NCBI GenBank assembly: GCA_902783155.1
Contig: CACZPR010000054.1
Coordinates: forward strand, 1-32,460
DNA: 32,460 nucleotides
DNA from: an uncultured Spirochaetaceae bacterium
Lineage (GTDB): Bacteria; Spirochaetota; Spirochaetia; Treponematales; Treponemataceae
Direction of reading: 5' to 3'
Part shown: in pieces, positions 23,999 through 30,908 of the stretch
Layout: every line of letters begins with the position of its first letter
Numbering within the stretch: position 1 is the stretch's first letter
The notes under the pieces: model-generated
Database searches by the model: none
Told to the model about the DNA's origin: nothing
What the model saw: only the letters and a program-made list of their open reading frames with translations
Made by a program: the position numbers and the translations under genes

Positions 23999-24027
23999 TT
24001 GAAAATAAAATAATCTGGATTTATAAT
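23999..24027 (+). promoter_or_regulatory. promoter of rsmI, leaderless type
   Basis: TTGAAA (23999-24004), exactly 17 bp, TATAAT (24022-24027): a near-consensus promoter. The GTG start at 24034 follows after 6 nt, so transcription should begin at or next to the start codon. Confidence 0.7.
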
Positions 24028-24033
24028 GTATAC

Positions 24034-24789
24034 GTGTCGGAACTATACATTGTAGGAACGCCAATTGGGAATCTTGGGGACATCACTTTCAGGGCCTTGG
24101 AAACGCTAAAGTCCGTGGATGTGGTGGCGGCGGAGGACACAAGGCACACTCTTGAACTTCTAAGCCATTTTGAAATCCGCAAACCCATGCTCAGCTGTCG
24201 CTCCCAGAACGAAAAGACTGCCTCTGAAAAAATCATTGCCCTTCTGGACGAGGGTAAGACCGTTGCATACACAAGCGATGCCGGGGAGCCTGGTATTTCG
24301 GACCCTGGAGCTGTTTTGGCGGGAGAGGTGCGTAAGGCCGGTCACAAGGTCATCCCAATTCCTGGGCCAAGTGCTTTTGCGACCCTTGTTTCTGTGGCGG
24401 GATGCGGTGGAAAGACCCTTGTTTTTGAGGGCTTCCTTTCTCCAAAGCCGGGCAGAAGAAGAAAGAGGCTGCGGGAGCTTATGGCAATGGATGCTGCCGT
24501 GGTGGTCTACGAAAGTCCGTTCAGGGTTGTGAAACTTTTGGCCGACATTGCTGAAATCGACCCGGACAGGCGTATTGTTGTGGGCCGGGAACTGACCAAG
24601 CTCCACGAGGAGATAAACGACGGAACTGCCAGCGAGATTCTTGCGGATTATTCAGGAAGAACCAAAGTCTTGGGGGAATTCGCGGTGTTTATTTCCGAAT
24701 CTTTCGATGCGCAATCTTCTAATAAAAATGCTAAACTTTTAGATGGTGACTCCGATAATAATAGGGAGGAAGGTTACTATGATGATTGA
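24034..24789 (+). CDS. rsmI: 16S rRNA 2'-O-ribose C1402 methyltransferase RsmI
   Basis: This 251-residue enzyme of the tetrapyrrole-methylase fold begins SELYIVGTPIGNLGDITFRA, a near-perfect RsmI start, and continues with VAAEDTRHT, YTSDAGEPGISDPG and IPIPGPSA, the SAM-binding and family motifs. It methylates C1402 of 16S rRNA in the decoding centre together with RsmH. The start is GTG 24034; a neighbouring ATG is out of frame. There is no ribosome site and the promoter abuts the start, so the mRNA is predicted leaderless. The last ~20 residues (SNKNAKLLDGDSDNNREEGYYDD in parts) are unlike the family and are encoded by the DNA that also holds the flgM promoter and ribosome site; the gene overlaps flgM by 11 bp. 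Confidence 0.93.
   Translation: MSELYIVGTPIGNLGDITFRALETLKSVDVVAAEDTRHTLELLSHFEIRKPMLSCRSQNEKTASEKIIALLDEGKTVAYTSDAGEPGISDPGAVLAGEVRKAGHKVIPIPGPSAFATLVSVAGCGGKTLVFEGFLSPKPGRRRKRLRELMAMDAAVVVYESPFRVVKLLADIAEIDPDRRIVVGRELTKLHEEINDGTASEILADYSGRTKVLGEFAVFISESFDAQSSNKNAKLLDGDSDNNREEGYYDD
24732..24758 (+). promoter_or_regulatory. sigma-28 (FliA-type) flagellar promoter of flgM
   Basis: TAAACTTT (24732-24739), 11 bp, TCCGATAA (24751-24758). The established FliA consensus is TAAAGTTT-N11-GCCGATAA, so 14 of 16 bases match at exact spacing. It lies within the final codons of rsmI, directly before a gene whose product inhibits sigma-28. Confidence 0.75.
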
Positions 24790-25066
24790 CAAGATTTCAA
24801 GAGTAGAATCTCTTAACAACCTCCAGAACGTCAAACGCTCTAACAACGTTTCAAGTCTGAAGGCCGGATCTGACGAAATCAATGTATCCGACGAAGCAAG
24901 GGAACTCGCAACCGAGTACTACATGGGAAAAGTTGCCGATGAGACACCGGATGTTCGCCAGAACTTGATTGAGCAGATAAAAATCAAGATCCAGGATCCT
25001 AACTACCTGAACGCGGAGACAATAGCGGCTACGGCTGACCGCATCATGGATGCTTACGGACTGTAA
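24779..25066 (+). CDS. flgM: anti-sigma-28 factor FlgM
   Basis: This 95-residue protein has the FlgM pattern: a variable N-terminal half, then INVSDEARELA (about 45-56) and a C-terminal EQIKIKIQDPNYLNAETIAATADRIMDAYGL, which forms the sigma-28-binding helices. FlgM holds flagellar sigma-28 inactive until the hook-basal body is finished and FlgM is exported. GGGAGGA (24764-24770) precedes the ATG; ATG 24779 or 24782 could be used. The promoter at 24732-24758 would make its synthesis depend on the sigma factor it blocks, the classic negative loop. No other flagellar gene lies nearby. Confidence 0.9.
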   Translation: MMIDKISRVESLNNLQNVKRSNNVSSLKAGSDEINVSDEARELATEYYMGKVADETPDVRQNLIEQIKIKIQDPNYLNAETIAATADRIMDAYGL

Positions 25067-25126
25067 ACGGTCAGAGGACGCAGTTTTTGCGGATTAAGGG
25101 GTTGGCTCTAAAGTAACGGGTGGAGT

Positions 25127-25206
25127 GTTAAAACTAAATCTTGAGCGTAAATCACACAAGGTTTAGCTTCAGAACAGCGTGGGATTTACGGATTGTAGTT
25201 TTAAAC
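25127..25206 (+). ncRNA. putative structured RNA downstream of flgM
   Basis: GTTAAAACTA pairs with TAGTTTTAAAC (one bulge); inside, AATC pairs with GATT, then CGTAAATC with GATTTACG and, past one mismatch, CAC with GTG, closing on an apical loop of about 22 nt. The result is one long rod with bulges over ~80 nt, and a strong terminator starts 8 nt later. It may be a small RNA, a 6S-like rod that is too short for typical 6S RNA, or the flgM 3' UTR. No family is recognised. Confidence 0.45.
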
Positions 25207-25213
25207 TTCTTGG

Positions 25214-25243
25214 AAAGGACGGATTTTTTTCCGTCCTTTTTTT
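25214..25243 (+). terminator. intrinsic terminator
   Basis: AAAGGACGG pairs with CCGTCCTTT around a T-rich loop and is followed by a T-run. It ends the flgM transcript and any RNA from the structured segment before it. Confidence 0.85.
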
Positions 25244-25386
25244 ATTCGTGTGACGGGATTGGTGATTTCGCAATTCCTTTTGTGGCGGGGGATTAAGAAT
25301 CGGCTCGGATTTTCCGTTAATAGTTAAAGGGGATGCTGATTAGTCAGCTGTTCCTTTTGGCAGTGTCGTGCTGTCGGGAGTTTTAA

Positions 25387-26535
25387 ATGTCTGATTTTAT
25401 ATTCAAGATTCAGCCCAACATTGTTTTGGGTTCGTATACCACAAGCCGTCTGGGGCAGTACGTAAAGGATTTTGGCAGCAAGTTCATGGTTGTGATGGAC
25501 CCTGTGCTGAAGCAGGTTGGCAACGCGGAAAAGGTCATCAAATCTCTAGAGGACAGGAAGATTGATTTTTTTGTTTTTGATGAAATTCCCGGAGTAGCCG
25601 ACACCCAGGTTATAGAAAATGCACTGAACCTTGCGCGTGAGGCCCACATCCATGGTGTGATTGCGGTCGGTGGTTCCAAGACTCTGAATGTCGCGAAGGC
25701 TGTCTGTATGCTTTACCACGAAACCCACGAGGTCTACGACTTTATCGACGGGGCAAATCCTTCAACGGCCCCCCTGCCATTGATTGCGCTTCCAACGACA
25801 ATACGCGAGCCTTTTATTTTTACGGACAAGACACCGATTGTGGATGCCCGCTCCTCAAAAATCCGTCTTCTCAAGGGGCAGTTTGGACTCTGCAAGATTG
25901 CTCTGTTCGACCCGAACCTCACTGTGTCGCTGACCGAAAACCAGATGGCCTCAATGGCGATCGAGTGTCTGTGTATTGCGACCGAGGCATATCTGAGCCA
26001 GAAGGCAACATTCTTTAGCGACATGATTGCGGAGAAGGCCGTGGAGCTTTTGAGCTATGCAATGGACGGTTCCCCGACTTTGACAATTACTACACCGCAG
26101 GAAGTCCTTTTCAGCCAGGCGGGTTGTATGGCATCCCTTGCAGCCGCTTCAAGTTCCATAGGTGCGGGTTCGTTGATTTCCATGTGCGTGAATTCAAGAT
26201 ACAAGATTACAAAGTCACTTACATCTCTGATTCTGTTCCCATATATCATTGAGGATGCCGCCAAGTTCAGAAAGGACAGGCTCGCACATCTTGCCAGAAT
26301 ACTCAGGGCCGCCCCGATGGATTCCACCGATGACGACGCTGTTACGGCACTGGTTGAGTATGTCCGCCAGCACATTGCAAAGGCAAATCTTCCGGCTCGC
26401 CTTAAGGATTTGAACATTACAATCGAGCAGCTGGCACTTTGCGCGGAGGATGCGCAGGACGTTGATTTAATCAACACCCTCCAGAGAAGCATGACCAGCG
26501 ACGATCTGTTCGACCTGATTAAGCAGGCGTTCTAG
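25387..26535 (+). CDS. iron-ADH-fold protein lacking metal-binding residues
   Basis: This 382-residue protein follows the group III (iron-containing) alcohol dehydrogenase fold: a GVIAVGGSKTLNVAKAV nucleotide-loop segment (90-106), PLIALPTT (about 131-138), DPNLTVSL (175-182) and AIECLCIATEAYLS. Yet key positions are changed. The canonical metal ligands Asp and His of DxxxH are Glu193 and Ile197, the AH pair reads SM, and the PHG histidine reads TK (ITKSLTS). The GTGSE text after PTT is missing. Glycine-rich GGGS is reduced to GGS. The gene is full length with a good GGGAG site, so it is probably maintained, not decaying. It may be a non-metal enzyme or a binding protein. The next gene follows by 15 bp. 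Confidence 0.8.
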   Translation: MSDFIFKIQPNIVLGSYTTSRLGQYVKDFGSKFMVVMDPVLKQVGNAEKVIKSLEDRKIDFFVFDEIPGVADTQVIENALNLAREAHIHGVIAVGGSKTLNVAKAVCMLYHETHEVYDFIDGANPSTAPLPLIALPTTIREPFIFTDKTPIVDARSSKIRLLKGQFGLCKIALFDPNLTVSLTENQMASMAIECLCIATEAYLSQKATFFSDMIAEKAVELLSYAMDGSPTLTITTPQEVLFSQAGCMASLAAASSSIGAGSLISMCVNSRYKITKSLTSLILFPYIIEDAAKFRKDRLAHLARILRAAPMDSTDDDAVTALVEYVRQHIAKANLPARLKDLNITIEQLALCAEDAQDVDLINTLQRSMTSDDLFDLIKQAF

Positions 26536-26550
26536 TTTTCGGGACAGAAG

Positions 26551-27366
26551 ATGATAGCACCCGACCGTCTTTCGGAGCTTTCCGCTGGACAAAAAAGACG
26601 CAAACTGGCACTGACTTTTGGGGAACTTGAACGTGACATCGCCGGTATTGCGGAAAAGGGGACCGAATACAATTTTCCGTCCATGACACGCAGGGAGTAC
26701 ACCAAGGCCGTGACCCAGGTTGTGCTTGGAGACCCAAAACTTCCTGCCGACTGTGCCGAAGAACTTGCGGGGCTTCTTTCCGATGAAAATTTTGACGAAA
26801 GGCGTGTGTGCAATCTTGCGAGGAACGCACTTCTTTCTATAATAGGGACTTTTCCGGCGGAATGGGACTTGGTTGTAGCTCCACATTCAAACGAAAAGAC
26901 CACCGTTGAAAAACGAAAGTTCTTTCCGGGTGTGTCTGTCTATGCCGAGGACATCCGTTCGCCGTTCAACCTGGGGTCAATTTTTAGGACAGCGGAGGCC
27001 ATGGGCTGCGAGAGTGTGTTCATTTCGCCACACTGCACGGACCCATCACAGTCAAAGGCGGTCAGAAGTTCCATGGGGTGCATAGAGACTTTGGGCTACA
27101 CCAGATGCTCTCTTGATGAAATCCCCGGTGGTTCGGAAATCTTTGTCCTTGAGACAGGCGGAATCCCGATACAGGAATTCAAGTTTCCGGAGAGGGGTAC
27201 GGTTGTAATCGGTTCGGAGGAGCTTGGGGTAAGTCCAGAGGCTCTTTCCAAGGCCGGGGGAAGAATTGTCACAATCCCCATGACGGGACTGAAGGCCTCG
27301 CTCAATGTGGGTGTGGCGTTCGGAATCCTGATGCAGTACTGGACCGACTTTCTAAGGTCAAGATAG
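26551..27366 (+). CDS. SpoU-family (SPOUT) RNA 2'-O-methyltransferase
   Basis: This 271-residue enzyme has the three SpoU motifs in the C-terminal half: EDIRSPFNLGSIFRTAEAMG (N and R in motif 1, about 130-150), TVVIGSEELGVSPEAL (motif 2, about 217-232) and IPMTGLKASLNVGVAFGILM (motif 3, about 243-262). The first ~120 residues are a helical domain unlike the usual substrate-binding L30e-type domain of RlmB. SpoU enzymes methylate ribose in rRNA or tRNA; the target here is not clear. Its start follows the Fe-ADH-like gene closely, with only a modest GGACAG site, so the two are likely in one operon. Confidence 0.88.
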   Translation: MIAPDRLSELSAGQKRRKLALTFGELERDIAGIAEKGTEYNFPSMTRREYTKAVTQVVLGDPKLPADCAEELAGLLSDENFDERRVCNLARNALLSIIGTFPAEWDLVVAPHSNEKTTVEKRKFFPGVSVYAEDIRSPFNLGSIFRTAEAMGCESVFISPHCTDPSQSKAVRSSMGCIETLGYTRCSLDEIPGGSEIFVLETGGIPIQEFKFPERGTVVIGSEELGVSPEALSKAGGRIVTIPMTGLKASLNVGVAFGILMQYWTDFLRSR

Positions 27367-27399
27367 TGTTCGGTTTTGCTTTAAAAAATGAGAAATATA

Positions 27400-27408
27400 T
27401 GGTAGAAT
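27400..27408 (+). promoter_or_regulatory. possible extended -10 promoter of the GHKL-HDOD gene
   Basis: TG-G-TAGAAT at 27400-27408, with a weak TTTAAA at -35 spacing. It would leave a leader of about 55 nt that contains the hairpin GGAACAAAAGTTCC (27420-27433) and an AAGGAAAAAGGA ribosome site. Confidence 0.4.
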
Positions 27409-27469
27409 AGGGAAATCAAGGAACAAAAGTTCCTGGCTTCTCATAAAAAAAGTTTTAAGGAAAAAGGAT

Positions 27470-28990
27470 ATGGCTCAGGCGGAAAGAATAGAGGTGGACG
27501 TATCGAAAATCCGAAAGGCAATTCAATCGGGAATACCTCTTACAATCACTACATATACTCTCCCGCACGAGATGGAGGACTACATAGCCGATGTGCTCAA
27601 GGTCTTTCTTACGGAGGTTAGGCAGGACCAGATGGTTGAGTGCCTGTCCTACTGTCTCAAGGAGCTTGTCAACAACGCCAAAAAAGCCAACACCAAGCGA
27701 ATATATTTTGAAGAAAAGGGTCTGGACATCAACAGGCGCAGCGATTATGTGAAGGGGATGCAGACTTTCAAGCAGGACACAATAGACGACATAGACCATT
27801 ATCTACAGGTGCTGAAGGACAAGGGACTCTACATCAAGACGATAATGCAGACACGCAACAATAAAATCCGCGTTGAGGTCCGTAACAAGGCTGTCCTTAC
27901 CTACTATGAGTACAAGAGAATCCATGACAAAATAACCAGGGCGCAGCAGTACAAGTCTGTGGAGGACGGTCTTGCGCAGCTTCTTGATGATTCCGAGGGT
28001 GCGGGCCTGGGACTTGTGATTATGATTCTGGTCCTCAAAAAGATTGGGCTTGGAGAGGAAACATACCAGATTTTCAGCGAGGGCGGGGAGACTATTACAA
28101 GGCTGACCCTTCCTTTCAGCGACAAGATGTGCGGTAACATATCGGACCTTTCCACCAGGTTTGTGGCGTTCATCGAGGGATTGCCTGAATTCCCGGAAAA
28201 CATAACTGAAATCAACAAGGTAATCAACGACCCTGACAGCAGGATGAGCGACATTGCCATGAAGATTTCTACGGACGTTTCCCTTACGGCGGAACTCCTC
28301 AAACTGGTCAACTCGGCGACTTTTGCGCTTGCGTCTCCATGCCACTCTATTGGTGAGGCGGTAAAGCTGGTCGGAATCCGTGGAATCAAAAATCTGCTTT
28401 ACTCCATCGGCTCTGTGAAAATTCTTTCCACCGATGACGACACCGAACATATCAAGGAGCTTTGGGACCATTCGTATCAGGTCGCTTTCTATTCGTACAA
28501 CCTTGCCAGAAGTTTTTGCCGTGAGGCTGGCGAAAAGGTTTTTGTTGATGACAGCTATGTCTGTGGACTTCTGCACGACATGGGAAAAATCATTTTTGAG
28601 ACCGCGCACCCTGACATTCTTGAAAAGGTTGACGGAATCTGCGGGGAATATGGTCTTTCAACGGACCTTTTTGAACGGCTTGTGGCTGGCGTGAACCATG
28701 GCGAGATTGGAGCAAAGATTGCCCGCAAGTGGAATTTCCCGGACATGATAGTAAACACAATCCGCTACCACCATTCCCCCGAGACTGCGCCACTTGAAAA
28801 CCGTATGCTGGCCGAAATTGTCTGCATTGCAGATTCTCTTGCGCACTACCAGAGCGGGGACATAGAGTATGACCAGATGGAAATCCAGCTGATGCGCCGC
28901 TATGGAATACAGTCCGAGGATGACGTGAAGGCTATTGTCGAAAAACTGGACAAGGCAATGCGTCGTGACAGGACCAAGGCTGGAATTTAA
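27470..28990 (+). CDS. GHKL ATPase-HDOD fusion signalling protein
   Basis: In this 506-residue protein, residues 1-215 have histidine-kinase-like ATPase features: an N-box KELVNNAKKAN (64-74) and a G-box EGAGLGLVIMILVLKK (about 175-190), without a phospho-accepting His domain. Residues ~225-420 are an HDOD domain (FPENITEINKVINDPDSRMSDIAMKISTDVSLTAELLKLVNSA in parts; HSIGEAVKLVGIRGIKNL), here retaining a real GLLHDMGK HD pair and HH in YHHSPE. HDOD proteins usually regulate motility, virulence or second-messenger systems. No membrane segments or sensor domain are seen, so the input is unknown. A good AAGGAAAAAGGA site precedes the ATG. The gene is followed by an unrelated acidic protein with its own promoter. 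Confidence 0.85.
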   Translation: MAQAERIEVDVSKIRKAIQSGIPLTITTYTLPHEMEDYIADVLKVFLTEVRQDQMVECLSYCLKELVNNAKKANTKRIYFEEKGLDINRRSDYVKGMQTFKQDTIDDIDHYLQVLKDKGLYIKTIMQTRNNKIRVEVRNKAVLTYYEYKRIHDKITRAQQYKSVEDGLAQLLDDSEGAGLGLVIMILVLKKIGLGEETYQIFSEGGETITRLTLPFSDKMCGNISDLSTRFVAFIEGLPEFPENITEINKVINDPDSRMSDIAMKISTDVSLTAELLKLVNSATFALASPCHSIGEAVKLVGIRGIKNLLYSIGSVKILSTDDDTEHIKELWDHSYQVAFYSYNLARSFCREAGEKVFVDDSYVCGLLHDMGKIIFETAHPDILEKVDGICGEYGLSTDLFERLVAGVNHGEIGAKIARKWNFPDMIVNTIRYHHSPETAPLENRMLAEIVCIADSLAHYQSGDIEYDQMEIQLMRRYGIQSEDDVKAIVEKLDKAMRRDRTKAGI

Positions 28991-29015
28991 ATTTCTTTCC
29001 ACGGCCAAACTTTTG

Positions 29016-29044
29016 TGGACTGAATGGAAATAAGGTATTATAAT
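29016..29044 (+). promoter_or_regulatory. possible sigma-70 promoter of the acidic protein gene
   Basis: TATAAT at 29039-29044 is consensus; TGGACT at 29016-29021 is at 17 bp spacing but weak. The leader would be about 63 nt before ATG 29114. Confidence 0.5.
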
Positions 29045-29113
29045 AGAAGGACACTGAAATTTACTTAGTCAGTGGTTCCCAAAAATATCCAAAATCAAGA
29101 GACGGGAGTTGTT

Positions 29114-30811
29114 ATGAGTGCTATGGATGATATGGACCCAGAGATTGCGGCCCTTTTGAATGAGACTGAAAGCAATCTGCCAAGTGCCGGAGCCGGTGGT
29201 GATGATGCTGGAGATGATGAAGGCTATACTTTCGGTGTGGAGGGAAGCGGTCGCTACAAGGATGATGACAGTGAATCGGAGACTGAAAAAAATCCTCTCG
29301 CCGTTGATTTGAGTGTCAGCAAGTTCAAGCCAATCGAAAAGTTCTGGGAGGAGGAACCGAATCCTGTTTTCGATGACCCGAAGTATTACAAGACATGTTT
29401 CACCGGAGAAGACGAGAGTGCGCCACGTCTGCACCAGCTTCTTTCAAAATATTTGACATCGCAGGACAGAAACGACCGTTCCGCATACCGCCAGCAGATT
29501 ATTCCGGCGTACTGGAATTTTTTGCGTTCAATGGCACCGAAGATGGCAAACGCAAGGACTCCTCTGTGCAAGCATCTTGCCATGAGATATGGAATGGTTC
29601 TTCCATCGCTTTTTGCACCGGACCAGAAGGATTTCTTCTCACGCGCGGTTCTTGATAACACAACCGGGGAGCCTGTCCTTTACATGGACGAGTGGATTAA
29701 GGAGATTGCCCTTGGACATCTTACACCCAGCTTGACGGACGAGCTTCCTACAAAAAAGAAGGCTGGACCTGCTGCAGACCAACAGAGAATCCAGCAGCTT
29801 AAGAGCAAGAACGACGGAAAGATGCAGAGCGCGGAAAATCTTTTGACTTCACGAGAGGCCGAGAGAGCGCGCCTGGAACTTCAGGTTCAGGACAAGGTTA
29901 AGATGCTGACCGAACACAACCCGGTCATTGGCCTGGACAACCACACACAGCCATACAGCGATACACAGAGAAGGCTTTTTGCTGAAATCAACACTCTTTT
30001 CCATTCCCTGCAGAAGGTTGACAAGGAGCTTGCGGGCTACCTTAGGGAACTTCAGGATGCGAAGGAAGTAAACTACAGTCTGGAATCAAAGGCTTCCGAA
30101 TTTTCTGAGGACACGGTATCAATCGGTCTTGAGGAAATCCTTGGTGAAATGACAACGGTTCGCCAGATGGCAAAGATGACCTGTGGCCGCCAGGGAAACC
30201 AGTTCCCGATTTTGAGCAAAGAGTTTTTCCACTGCCTTGGAAAGGAAACTGGATTCCGCGAGAACGTTATCCGGGAGCTTGAGGAGATTGAGTCCATCGA
30301 TCCGGGCTGCTTCCAGAGAATCCACCGCAACGTGCCGAACAGAATTGTTCCTTATGTTCTTTTGGTCCCGACCTACGGAGACTCTGGTTTCTGCTGGGAG
30401 CCTTTTGAAAGACTGAACCGCATCACAAGCCGTGGACGCATTGTAATCCCGATGTATCCGCGCAATCTGAAAATTGCATGTCTTACCGCCGTTGCAGATT
30501 TGAGATGGCAGGTCGCAAAGGAAAAGGCTTCGTTCGACTGGATGTCCGAGGGATTGACCGGACAGTATTACCAGTACATCGAAGGCAAAAAGCTTAGGGG
30601 CGATGTAAAGCAGTTCTTCATCGAGGACTACATTCTCTGGATGACGAAGGAGTGCAACGGAACCCAGAAACTTGACAAAGAGGTCCGCGCAATCTTCTGG
30701 CGTTACATACCGTTCCCACAGGAGCGCAAGGATGAGCTCAAAAAGCGCAGCATGGTCTATCAGGAGCTCTATCAGCGTGACATCAACCGCAGCATGAGCG
30801 ACGGATATTGA
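29114..30811 (+). CDS. large acidic cytoplasmic protein of unknown function
   Basis: This 565-residue protein starts at ATG 29114, with GGGAG upstream. It has no signal peptide or membrane segments. Residues 1-75 are acidic and disordered (DDMDPEIAALLNETE, then a GGDDAGDDEG stretch). Residues ~215-335 form a predicted coiled coil (RIQQLKSKNDGKMQSAENLL, RARLELQVQDKVKML). The C-terminal ~180 residues (RIVPYVLLVPTYGDSGFCWEPFERLN, RIVIPMYPRNLKIACLTAVAD in parts) look globular and are Trp/Tyr-rich. I do not recognise a family. It may be spirochaete-restricted. It follows the GHKL-HDOD gene by 123 bp and has its own promoter and terminator, so it seems an independent unit. Confidence 0.8.
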   Translation: MSAMDDMDPEIAALLNETESNLPSAGAGGDDAGDDEGYTFGVEGSGRYKDDDSESETEKNPLAVDLSVSKFKPIEKFWEEEPNPVFDDPKYYKTCFTGEDESAPRLHQLLSKYLTSQDRNDRSAYRQQIIPAYWNFLRSMAPKMANARTPLCKHLAMRYGMVLPSLFAPDQKDFFSRAVLDNTTGEPVLYMDEWIKEIALGHLTPSLTDELPTKKKAGPAADQQRIQQLKSKNDGKMQSAENLLTSREAERARLELQVQDKVKMLTEHNPVIGLDNHTQPYSDTQRRLFAEINTLFHSLQKVDKELAGYLRELQDAKEVNYSLESKASEFSEDTVSIGLEEILGEMTTVRQMAKMTCGRQGNQFPILSKEFFHCLGKETGFRENVIRELEEIESIDPGCFQRIHRNVPNRIVPYVLLVPTYGDSGFCWEPFERLNRITSRGRIVIPMYPRNLKIACLTAVADLRWQVAKEKASFDWMSEGLTGQYYQYIEGKKLRGDVKQFFIEDYILWMTKECNGTQKLDKEVRAIFWRYIPFPQERKDELKKRSMVYQELYQRDINRSMSDGY

Positions 30812-30833
30812 TTTTCCAACAGAAATATTTTTG

Positions 30834-30863
30834 AAGCCCTGGAATTTGTTCCGGGGCTTTTTT
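30834..30863 (+). terminator. intrinsic terminator
   Basis: AGCCCTGGAA (30835-30844) pairs with TTCCGGGGCT (30849-30858, one T-G wobble) and is followed by a T-run. It separates the acidic protein gene from the purD promoter 10 bp later. Confidence 0.85.
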
Positions 30864-30872
30864 GTGTAACAC

Positions 30873-30902
30873 TTGAAAAAAAGCGGGTTTAAAATCTATA
30901 AT
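30873..30902 (+). promoter_or_regulatory. promoter of purD, leaderless type
   Basis: TTGAAA (30873-30878), 18 bp, TATAAT (30897-30902). The purD ATG at 30909 lies 6 nt after the -10 box, with no Shine-Dalgarno sequence. Confidence 0.7.
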
Positions 30903-30908
30903 ATAAGA

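Larger units (their letters stand above)
25067..25386. other. 320-bp gene-free region with structured segment
   Basis: There is no gene. It holds the long hairpin at 25127-25206, the terminator at 25214-25243, then about 140 bp leading to the next gene, with a small GCTGATTAGTCAGC inverted repeat (about 25334-25347) and a GGGAG ribosome site before 25387. Confidence 0.5.

Noticed and set aside
25081..25114. Possible promoter (TTGCGG, 16 bp, TAAAGT) for the structured RNA after flgM
   Set aside because: Both boxes are poor and the spacing is off; kept out of the feature list.
27803..28609. 268-residue minus-strand frame opposite the GHKL-HDOD gene
   Set aside because: It is antisense to a gene with full domain motifs; its own translation has no motif or ribosome site.
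30873..30908. Upstream TTG start for PurD
   Set aside because: It coincides with the -35 box and adds residues before the conserved KVIVVGSGGREH start.
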